From Spirochaetaceae bacterium (GTDB lineage: Bacteria; Spirochaetota; Spirochaetia; Treponematales; Breznakiellaceae), in the NCBI GenBank assembly GCA_031279895.1, contig JAITHR010000131.1, positions 1 through 5,415 of the forward strand: a DNA stretch of 5,415 bases, given 5' to 3'. The position numbers and the translations under genes are program-made. This document shows, piece by piece, positions 1-5,403 of this stretch. Every line of letters starts with the position of its first letter. Position 1 is the stretch's first letter. The notes beneath the pieces were generated by a model. The model searched no databases and was not told the DNA's origin. It was given only the letters and a program-made list of their open reading frames with translations.

Positions 1-353
1 GTTTCAGGGACACGCTTCCCCGCTTCGGCACCACGTCCCCGCGCTTCGGCACCACTACGCCCCGCTTTGACGACACTGCTCCGCACTCTGGAGGTGCGCA
101 TCTTTGCCCCGCGGGTGCAAGCCCGCAACACGCGCCGCAACACGCGGGCTTGCACCCGCAGAGCGCGGGCTTGCACCCGCAACACGCGGGCTTGCACCCG
201 CACGGCGCGGGCTTGCACCCGCACGGCAAAGGTGCGCACCTCCGGGGTAAAGGTGCGCACCTCCAGAGTGCGGAGCGGTGTCGTCAAAGCGGGGCGTAGT
301 GTTGCCGAAGCGGAGGCGCGTGGTGCTAAGTCGGGGCGGCTTGGTGCCAAAAC
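1..353. repeat. Long inverted repeat (arms 1-111 and 243-353)
   Basis: The two halves of the array are reverse complements of each other, pairing position n with 354-n. The inner arms 55-111 and 243-299 match at 54 of 57 positions without a gap. The three differences (77/277, 102/252, 106/248) are all T opposite G, so they would be G-U pairs in RNA copied from the plus strand. The outer arms 1-54 and 300-353 stay collinear but are more diverged. The interior 112-242 adds a 16-bp inverted copy of the array core at 111-126, which can pair with any of the four direct copies starting at 144, 165, 186 and 207. The left arm is cut by the window edge. It could extrude as a cruciform or fold as a long RNA hairpin; neither is shown. 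Confidence 0.85.
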
Positions 354-458
354 GGGGAGCCGTGTCCCCAAAGCGGGGAGGTGTGTTGCCGAAGCGGGGA
401 CGATTGTCCGCGGGGCAGGGACGGTCGTGCGCGGGTCGGAGAGGCTGCGGCTCTAAGC
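1..458. repeat. 21-bp-period degenerate minisatellite array
   Basis: Consecutive 21-bp units can be read off directly from 144 to 458. Four near-identical units (144-164, 165-185, 186-206, 207-227) share the core GCGGGCTTGCACCCGCA. Two units (228-248, 249-269) carry AAAGGTGCGCACCTCC. About nine more diverged units follow, mostly of the pattern GGGG...GTGTTGCCGAAGC, fading out near 458. The stretch 1-126 holds the same unit types in opposite orientation, and the array probably continues left of the window. Because 21 is a multiple of three, frames stay open and translate as heptads (for example ASPRVAG on the minus strand). No spacers of unrelated sequence separate the units, so it is not a CRISPR. 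I do not recognise it as a named family. Positions 459-525 hold only traces of the period and no gene I can support. Confidence 0.9.
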
Positions 459-525
459 GGACGGAGAGTGGTTTGCCGCGGTATCGGGACGCTTTTGGAA
501 CCGGCGCCGCCGGCTGCGGAGACGG

Positions 526-554
526 TTGCGTAGCCGGATATTCGATGGTATTCT
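526..554 (+). promoter_or_regulatory. Possible sigma70-type promoter with extended -10
   Basis: TTGCGT (526-531) and TATTCT (549-554) are 17 bp apart, and the second box is preceded by TGG, as in an extended -10 element. The -35 match is poor (3 of 6) and the -10 match moderate (4 of 6). Transcription would start around 561-562, at or next to the ATG of the ligase gene, implying a leaderless or nearly leaderless mRNA. That would fit the lack of a clear Shine-Dalgarno before this ATG. The same TTG at 526 could instead be an alternative start codon, with GGAG at 518-521 as a weak ribosome site, in which case this promoter reading fails. Confidence 0.3.
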
Positions 555-561
555 GGATACT

Positions 562-2307
562 ATGCTGGATTATGAAGAATATCTTGCGGCGTGGCCGGAT
601 ATGCCTTATCCGAATTTCGTTGCCTGGCTGGACGGTATCGAGCAGAAATGGCGGGATAAAACCGCGCTTTTCTACCGTTCGGGAAAACAGAAGGACTTTA
701 CCACCTGGTCGTTCACCGAACTCGCCCAAGAAACCAGAAGGATAAGCCGGGGGCTTCTTGCCGCGGGGCTTGTGAAAGGAGACCGCGTGGCGCTCTGGGC
801 GGAGAACCGGCCTGAATGGATGGCGGTCTGGCTCGGCGCGGCCATAGGGGGGCTTGTGGTTGTTCCTATTGATTTTCTGGTGTCCGAGCAGGAATGTTTT
901 AATATCATCGGTATCACCAAGGCCAAAGCGTTCTTTTATTCGGACAAAAAACAGCGGTTCGCCGCGTCCCTTGCGGAACGAAAAGTCCCCCTGTCCGTAT
1001 GCCTCTGCATAAGCGGCGGCGGGCCTGCCGGCGGTTTCGCGGACTTCGGAAAGGACGCCGGCGCGGTGCCGCTCCCCGGGGCCGCGGACATTGCGGAAAC
1101 GGATCCGGTGTCCGTCGTGTTTACCTCCGGCACCACCGGCTTTGCCAAAGGCGTTACCCTCCACCACCGGGGCATCATCGCCAATACGAGCGCCGCGGTG
1201 GTATCCCTGCGGGGGTTTCCCTCGGACGTGTTTATCAACGTGCTGCCCCTCCACCATACCTATCCGACCACCTGCTCCTTTCTGGCGCCCTTTTCCTGCG
1301 GCGCTTCCACCATAATCGTCGAGCGCCTTGTGGGAGAGGTGGTGGTGCGGGATATTAAGGACGCTGGCGGGACGTTTCTTATCGCGGTGCCGCTCCTCTA
1401 TGACAAGGTGATGAACGCCATACATCAGAAATACCAAAAGCTTCCCGCGCTTCTGCGCTTTTTTCTCGACCGGCTGCGGGGCGTGGCGCTGGATCAGGCG
1501 AAAAAGGGACGTATCGGGTTCGGCAGGCTGGTTTTCGGGTTTATCCGTAAGAAAGCGGGGCTCCATTCCATACGAATCATGGTGGCCGGAGGCGGGCCGC
1601 TCAGTCCCAAGACCGCGGATTTCTTTGATTCCTTCGGATTTAATATGGTCCACGGCTACGGGATGAGTGAAAACAGCCCGCTTATAAGCGTCAATACCCC
1701 CTGGCACAAGAACAACGTCTCGGTGGGCCTGCCGGTTAAATACACGGACGTGAAAATCATCGATACGAACGAAGAGGGGGTCGGGGAAATTGCGGTCAAG
1801 TCCCCGTCCCTTATGCTCGGGTACTTCGAGAACCCCGAAGCCACCTCAGAGGTGTTTACCGAGGACGGGTATCTTAAAACCGGCGATTTGGGGTATAGGG
1901 ACGAGAAGGGGTTTATCTTTATAAACGGCAGGAAAAAGAACCTCATCGTTACCTCCGGCGGCAAGAATATCTACCCGGAGGAGATCGAGCAGTCTTTTGA
2001 AGGTTCCCGCGTGGTGGGGGAAGTGCTGGTTATCGGGCAACGGGAGCGGGAGTTTCAGGGGGAGCGGATATGCGCGGTGGCGGTACCGCACTTCGAGGCG
2101 CTTGCGGAGGATTATCCGGGCCGCGAGCTGGACGACCGGTTCCTCTATGAGGTTATACGGGGCGAGATAGAGCGGATAAACCGCACGCTGGTTTCATACA
2201 AGAAAATAACTGATTTTACCGTAAGGCGCGAGAGCTTTGAAAAAAACGCCCAGCAGAAAATCAAGCGTTTTCTCTACAACCCCGCCGCCCGCGGCGGAGG
2301 CACATAA
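562..2307 (+). CDS. AMP-forming acyl-CoA synthetase/ligase (long-chain type)
   Basis: The 581-residue protein belongs to the ANL superfamily of adenylating enzymes. These activate a carboxylate, usually a fatty acid, with ATP to an acyl-adenylate and pass it to coenzyme A in the cytoplasm or at the inner membrane face. Visible motifs, counted from ATG 562: phosphate loop VFTSGTTGFAKG (186-197), LPLHHTYPTT (228-237), adenine-site motif GYGMSEN (365-371), TGDLGYRDEKG (440-450), the hinge region starting GRKKNLIVTSGGKN (456-469), and the C-terminal KIKR (566-569), whose first lysine sits at the catalytic lysine position. All core motifs are present and the length is normal, so the enzyme looks intact. 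The exact substrate cannot be read. The start is uncertain: ATG 562 has no strong ribosome site, and TTG 526 would add 12 residues. The last residues (PAARGGGT) are encoded by a GC-rich repeat block that recurs downstream. Confidence 0.93.
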   Translation: MLDYEEYLAAWPDMPYPNFVAWLDGIEQKWRDKTALFYRSGKQKDFTTWSFTELAQETRRISRGLLAAGLVKGDRVALWAENRPEWMAVWLGAAIGGLVVVPIDFLVSEQECFNIIGITKAKAFFYSDKKQRFAASLAERKVPLSVCLCISGGGPAGGFADFGKDAGAVPLPGAADIAETDPVSVVFTSGTTGFAKGVTLHHRGIIANTSAAVVSLRGFPSDVFINVLPLHHTYPTTCSFLAPFSCGASTIIVERLVGEVVVRDIKDAGGTFLIAVPLLYDKVMNAIHQKYQKLPALLRFFLDRLRGVALDQAKKGRIGFGRLVFGFIRKKAGLHSIRIMVAGGGPLSPKTADFFDSFGFNMVHGYGMSENSPLISVNTPWHKNNVSVGLPVKYTDVKIIDTNEEGVGEIAVKSPSLMLGYFENPEATSEVFTEDGYLKTGDLGYRDEKGFIFINGRKKNLIVTSGGKNIYPEEIEQSFEGSRVVGEVLVIGQREREFQGERICAVAVPHFEALAEDYPGRELDDRFLYEVIRGEIERINRTLVSYKKITDFTVRRESFEKNAQQKIKRFLYNPAARGGGT

Positions 2308-2360
2308 GCGTCCTGTGGTACGCGGCAAATCGGGCGGAGACAGCTTAGGGGCGCGTGGCG
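2282..2360 (+). repeat. Interspersed composite repeat, copy 1, at ligase 3' end
   Basis: A GC-rich block (about 2282-2305) overlaps the last codons of the ligase gene, and a 50-bp module follows at 2306-2355. The 22 bases at 2291-2312 are identical to 2525-2546, where the same two blocks occur in the same order. The stop codon TAA (2305-2307) lies at the joint of the two blocks. This is the most diverged of the four 50-bp modules in the window, but it aligns to the others without gaps. The repeat has therefore either supplied or replaced the 3' end of the gene. Confidence 0.75.
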
Positions 2361-2415
2361 TGGTTAGGGTTGCGCGTTGTTCGGGGCGCGGCGCAGGAAC
2401 CTGCTGATAGGGGGT

Positions 2416-2437
2416 TTGGGGGAACTGGTTCCCCCAA
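2416..2437 (+). terminator. Strong 10-bp hairpin, possible terminator
   Basis: TTGGGGGAAC and GTTCCCCCAA are perfect reverse complements separated by two bases. The run that follows (TTCTTCCCTAG from 2438) is pyrimidine-rich but is not a clean U-tract, so classical Rho-independent termination is doubtful. It lies about 110 bp past the ligase stop and about 195 bp before the hydrolase start, so it may end ligase transcription or protect the mRNA 3' end. It could also be the tip of a small palindromic repeat. Confidence 0.45.
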
Positions 2438-2458
2438 TTCTTCCCTAGAAAAGAGGTA

Positions 2459-2589
2459 CGCAGTCTCCGCCAGCTTAGAGGCGCGTATCAAGAAGTCGTT
2501 TGAAACAGCCGGAGGCTGCCGCCGGCGGCGGAGGCACATAAGCGTCATGCGAAGCGGCTCAAAGCGAGGAAAGACTGCTTAGAGGCGCG
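2459..2589 (+). repeat. Interspersed composite repeat, copy 2
   Basis: From left to right it contains four parts. First is a scrambled partial module (about 2459-2485), where CAGTCTCCGCC in one orientation is joined to AGCTTAGAGGCGCG in the other. Next is the palindrome GTTTGAAAC (2498-2506) with one CGGAGGCTG unit (2510-2518). Then comes the GC-rich block with GGCGGAGGCACAT (2527-2539), and finally a full 50-bp module (2540-2589). The 50-bp module is the reverse complement of the one at 3486-3535 with only a few substitutions. Its reading frame ends in SVMRSGSKRGKTA and a TAG stop, nearly the same as the true C-terminus of the minus-strand gene at the right. It lies just upstream of the hydrolase gene, and no gene of its own is credible. 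Confidence 0.8.
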
Positions 2590-2621
2590 TGGCGGGAAGC
2601 CTATGGGAAAAATAGTATGAG

Positions 2622-2627
2622 AGGGAG
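2622..2627 (+). promoter_or_regulatory. Ribosome binding site of the hydrolase gene
   Basis: AGGGAG lies five bases before the ATG at 2633, a normal Shine-Dalgarno placement. It decides the start: the in-frame GTG at 2627 overlaps this site and so is less likely to be used. A weak -10-like TAGTAT (2613-2618) lies upstream but has no convincing -35 partner, so I do not call a promoter. Confidence 0.7.
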
Positions 2628-2632
2628 TGTTT

Positions 2633-3352
2633 ATGATTACGAATATTGTGGTAGGCGCGCTTGCGGTGAACTGTTGGGTGTACCCGCTGCCCGCGCCGTT
2701 AGAAGAAGACGACCTGTGGGCGCAGGGCCCCTGGGCTTCGTATACCGGCGCGGACAGCGCCAAAGGCGCGTTATGCGCACTCGTCGATCCCGGGGCGGAC
2801 CCGGCGGTCATTACCGCCCGTCTTGAGCGGCTCCGCCTGTTTCCCCGGTATATCCTCCTTACTCACGGCCACTTTGACCACGTAGCCGGACTTGCCGGCG
2901 TTGCCTCCTATTACCGCGACGCCTACGGTCTGGCGCCGGAAATCGCCATCCATAAGGGGGACGCTTCGTCCCTCGGTCCCGCGTCTTTGCCGGTCCATCA
3001 GGAGAGCTTCCGCGCCGCGGTGGGAGATACCGCCTATGTGGACGCGCTCTGGGAGCCGCTCCCGCCGGCGTCCCGCCTCCTCTCCGAAGGGGACCGGATA
3101 GGCCCCTTTACCACACTCCACCTGCCGGGGCATAGTCCGGGTTCGGCGGGGTTTTACCATGCGGAGTCCCGCACCCTGTTGAGCGGGGACACGCTCTTTA
3201 ACGGCGGCATCGGGCGCACGGACCTTCCCGGCGGGGATTGGAACACCCTTGCGGCGAGCTTGCAGCGGCTTTTTCGGATGGATGCGCGGGTTACGGTGTA
3301 TCCGGGGCATGGTTCCATCACCACCATAGGGGACGAGCAAAGTCTTCTCTAG
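2633..3352 (+). CDS. Metallo-beta-lactamase-fold hydrolase, glyoxalase II-like
   Basis: The 239-residue protein is probably cytoplasmic and shows the full metal-binding set of the MBL fold. It has THGHFDH (residues 77-83), a histidine in PGHSPGS (H167), the bridging aspartate in SGDTLF (D186), and the late histidine in YPGHG (H226). GIGRTDLPGGD (192-202) and TTIGDE at the end are typical of the GloB-like branch that hydrolyses thioesters such as hydroxyacylglutathione. Many members act on unknown substrates, so I assign no gene symbol. The segment 21-45, between the first strand and VDPGAD, is longer than in minimal members. The protein ends GDEQSLL, where relatives usually continue a few residues (often to NPFL); the stop abuts a repeat starting at 3353, suggesting that the last residues were replaced. 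The gene follows a good ribosome site and is about 325 bp from the ligase, so cotranscription is doubtful. Confidence 0.92.
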   Translation: MITNIVVGALAVNCWVYPLPAPLEEDDLWAQGPWASYTGADSAKGALCALVDPGADPAVITARLERLRLFPRYILLTHGHFDHVAGLAGVASYYRDAYGLAPEIAIHKGDASSLGPASLPVHQESFRAAVGDTAYVDALWEPLPPASRLLSEGDRIGPFTTLHLPGHSPGSAGFYHAESRTLLSGDTLFNGGIGRTDLPGGDWNTLAASLQRLFRMDARVTVYPGHGSITTIGDEQSLL

Positions 3353-3388
3353 CAGCCTCCGCAGCCTCCGCAGCCTCCGCAGCCTCCG
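3353..3388. repeat. 9-bp tandem repeat, four copies
   Basis: CAGCCTCCG is repeated four times exactly, beginning one base after the hydrolase stop codon. The same unit occurs in reverse complement twice at 3547-3564, inside the coding end of the minus-strand gene (encoding QPP repeats), and once at 2510-2518. The copy number thus differs between sites (four, two, one), as expected of a slippage-prone tract. In the minus-strand gene each unit adds three codons, so changes in copy number keep the frame. Confidence 0.9.
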
Positions 3389-3565
3389 GCTGTTTCAAAC
3401 AGCTTCTCGTGCAGCGCCTCTAAGCAGTCTTCGCCAGCTGTGCGGCGCTCCGCAGGACGCTTTTGTGCCACCGCCGCCGGCGGGCAGCGCCTCTAAGCAG
3501 TCTCCGCCGGCTTTGAGCCGCTCCGCATGACGCTGTTTGAAACAGCCGGAGGCTGCGGAGGCTGC
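3353..3565. repeat. Compound inverted repeat between convergent genes
   Basis: The outer arms 3370-3403 and 3532-3565 are perfect 34-bp reverse complements. Each contains the palindrome GCTGTTTcAAACAGC (3389-3403, and 3532-3546 with a central G) plus 9-bp units. Between them lie two copies of the 50-bp module in minus orientation (3413-3462 and 3486-3535, 73 bp apart), separated by a GC-rich block (3463-3485). The segment links the stop of the plus-strand hydrolase to the 3' end of the minus-strand gene and supplies about 23 codons of the latter. It could act as a transcription barrier or mRNA 3' stabiliser for both genes, but has no U-tract of a standard terminator. The architecture resembles mosaic palindromic repeats such as REP/BIME in concept only. 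Confidence 0.85.
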
Positions 3566-5337
3566 TGGGCGGGGAGGAATATCTTGATATGCTCCACGTT
3601 GGAACGGTGGCGCATCTTGATAAGCAGGGTTTGCTCCGCGCTGGAATAGGACCAGCCGGAAGAGTTGTACCGCTCGAAGTCCGGCGCGGTCCGGTAATCC
3701 ATGTCGTATAGCTGGAGGCGGTTCGGGGAGGGGACGCCGCGAACCAGAAGAAAGTGGGTTTCCCCGACCGGAAAGGTTACGGCAATATCCAGCACGGCGT
3801 CTTCCCTTGTTACGATGAGGTCCGACGCGCCGGTCCACGCCCACATCTTCTCCTGTATCCGTGCGGCGCGGGGGTAGTTTTCCCCGGGAGTAAGGATACG
3901 GTACAGACCGGCGGCGCTTAGGCGCGGGGAGTCCCCGTGCTCCTGCGCGGCGCCGTCCGGCGAGAGGCGGAGATGCGCCGGCGCGGTTCCCGTGTCCGAG
4001 GCAAGCGCGACGACCGAAGAGACAAGGGAGCGCCCTATGGCGGCCCAGTCGTTATTGCCCGCGCTCTCGGCGTATACCATGAGGGCTTTCCCCAGACGGA
4101 GATTAAAAGCTATGTCGGCGGTATCGAAGAACACGAACACCTTGTCCCCGGGCGGGATCTTCTTAATGCCTTGGGCAATGACGAGATAGGCTTGGGGGAT
4201 GGCGTCTCCGAAGGGATTGGGCGTTTCCGCGAAGGCGCCGCTCCAATCGGTATATCCTTCAAGAATACCGACGAGTATATCGGCGGAGATCGCGGCGGTG
4301 TCCATGTTCCGCACCAGATCCGCCGCCTTTTCGATAAGCCCCTCCTCTCCCCGCGCCGCAAGGTACGCGAACACCCGGGGTTCCCGCAGGAAATCCAGGG
4401 ACCCTTCGGTAATCAGTTGGGAAAGGCGGGCCGTTTTTTCCTGCTCCGCCGCCGCGAGGGAGCGCAAGCCCTGATCAAGGCGCCCCAGAAACACGCACGA
4501 CTCGTAAGTTCTGCGCGATCCGTTGAGAAACCCGGAAGGGACCGCTGCCACCGCCGCGCTGTAGGTTCCCCTGGCCGCCGCCTCGCCGATGTACGCCACC
4601 GCCAGGTCCTCGTTGTTACTGCCCGCCATGCTCCTGCTCCAAAGGGTATAGCACTGGTCCCGCCAGCGGGATATAACCTTGTCATAGGACTGCCGGTCAT
4701 ACCCGGCGGGGATGATAAAGTCTTTGGGGTTAAACGCCAGTTCCTGCGTTTCGGGAACCGTCTGGTAGGTTATGGCGGGGTTGTCTGACGCGAGGGTGAG
4801 GGCGCGGCGTTCCGTGCTGCCGAGGCTTCTTCCGAACCGGTACCTAAGACCGTCGGTAACGACTACAAGCTGGCCGTCGGCCTGGTCTTGGATTTTCGCG
4901 GTTTTAAGGGGTTTATAGGGAAGGGTCAGCGCTTCGACCCCTTGCGCGAGGGACACGGTTATACCAAGTCCGCTCTGGTCGTCTGCGGCGAACACGATCG
5001 AGCTCCCGCCGGTAAGACCGAAGGATACGGTAGTGCCGGAGACGAGCATGGTTTCCGGCAGCGCCGGTTCCTTTTGTCCGTCGGATTTCACGAGGCCGAA
5101 CCCGTCTTCAACGCCGGTCATGCCGAACTCCATGCCCGCGAAGGAGACGCTGATACCGCCTGCAAGGACGTATTGGTTGGGATGTTCCTGGGAACGGTAA
5201 TGGCCGGCGATTAGGAGGTTTCCCGCCTGTTTGGTAAACGCGCCTTTACCGGAAAACTGGATGGTTCCCAGGAGGAGCAGGACCCCCGCGTACAGCGCCG
5301 AAATCCCGAATATTCGCAGTACCAGATACTTTTTCAT
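3493..5337 (-). CDS. Membrane-anchored or exported protein of unknown function
   Basis: I do not recognise this 614-residue protein. It begins MKKYLVLRIF and has one hydrophobic segment (about residues 5-25), which is a signal peptide without an evident cleavage site or a membrane anchor. There is no lipobox cysteine. Residues about 30-200 are rich in glycine, serine, threonine and valine and look like beta strands. About 205-450 look mostly alpha-helical, with many alanine and leucine residues. About 500-588 again look beta-rich, with many tyrosines and a basic end. No catalytic motif is evident. The likely location is periplasmic or on the membrane. ATG 5337 is preferred to the adjacent TTG 5340 because AAGGG lies nine bases upstream. 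From about residue 591 the sequence is encoded by the interspersed repeat (QPPQPPAVS, then NSVMRSGSKPAETA) and the TAG stop is in the repeat. Coding is supported by intact length and plausible protein composition. Confidence 0.88.
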   Translation of the reverse strand: MKKYLVLRIFGISALYAGVLLLLGTIQFSGKGAFTKQAGNLLIAGHYRSQEHPNQYVLAGGISVSFAGMEFGMTGVEDGFGLVKSDGQKEPALPETMLVSGTTVSFGLTGGSSIVFAADDQSGLGITVSLAQGVEALTLPYKPLKTAKIQDQADGQLVVVTDGLRYRFGRSLGSTERRALTLASDNPAITYQTVPETQELAFNPKDFIIPAGYDRQSYDKVISRWRDQCYTLWSRSMAGSNNEDLAVAYIGEAAARGTYSAAVAAVPSGFLNGSRRTYESCVFLGRLDQGLRSLAAAEQEKTARLSQLITEGSLDFLREPRVFAYLAARGEEGLIEKAADLVRNMDTAAISADILVGILEGYTDWSGAFAETPNPFGDAIPQAYLVIAQGIKKIPPGDKVFVFFDTADIAFNLRLGKALMVYAESAGNNDWAAIGRSLVSSVVALASDTGTAPAHLRLSPDGAAQEHGDSPRLSAAGLYRILTPGENYPRAARIQEKMWAWTGASDLIVTREDAVLDIAVTFPVGETHFLLVRGVPSPNRLQLYDMDYRTAPDFERYNSSGWSYSSAEQTLLIKMRHRSNVEHIKIFLPAQQPPQPPAVSNSVMRSGSKPAETA

Positions 5338-5346
5338 CAATAAAAA

Positions 5347-5351
5347 CCCTT
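5347..5351 (-). promoter_or_regulatory. Ribosome binding site of the minus-strand gene
   Basis: Read on the minus strand, AAGGG lies nine bases before ATG 5337, an acceptable Shine-Dalgarno distance. It would be six bases from TTG 5340, so the choice rests mainly on ATG being the commoner start. The surrounding leader is clearly richer in A and T than the gene. Confidence 0.6.
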
Positions 5352-5374
5352 ATACGTTCAGTAATCTCTGTATG

Positions 5375-5403
5375 AGGATAATCCGAAACGCCCCTTATTT
5401 CAA
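5375..5403 (-). promoter_or_regulatory. Candidate sigma70-type promoter of the minus-strand gene
   Basis: On the minus strand TTGAAA (5403-5398, 5 of 6 to consensus) and TATCCT (5380-5375, 4 of 6) are separated by exactly 17 bp. The predicted start near 5368 gives a leader of about 30 bases before the ATG at 5337. The stretch 5341-5400 is AT-richer than the coding DNA, as expected for a promoter region. No operator-like palindrome is visible. This suggests the gene has its own promoter, though the next gene upstream lies outside the window. Confidence 0.45.

Noticed and set aside
111..270. CRISPR array
   Set aside because: Repeats are contiguous with a 21-bp period and have no unique spacers, and no cas gene is present.
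1..456. A plus-strand frame open from the window edge to TAA at 454-456, arginine-rich
   Set aside because: It is a translation of the 21-bp array. An upstream gene could run into the array, but nothing in the window shows real protein sequence in this frame.
55..1707. A 550-codon minus-strand open frame antisense to the ligase, containing heptad repeats such as ASPRVAG
   Set aside because: It lies largely opposite an intact enzyme gene in GC-rich DNA, where antisense frames often stay open, and its repeat part only reflects the 21-bp period. The translation is basic and low in complexity, with no recognisable domain.
2355..2582. A 75-codon plus-strand frame ending SVMRSGSKRGKTA
   Set aside because: It is built from the hairpin region and composite repeat copy 2, and lacks a good ribosome site. 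Its likeness to the C-terminus of the minus-strand gene is due to the shared repeat.
3353..3565. Integron attC site or insertion sequence
   Set aside because: No GTTRRRY/RYYYAAC core sites arranged as in attC, no integrase, and no transposase frame inside the inverted repeat.
3937..4788. A 283-codon plus-strand frame
   Set aside because: It is antisense to the minus-strand gene, and the composition is typical of a shadow frame (many G, R, H and P, no domain).
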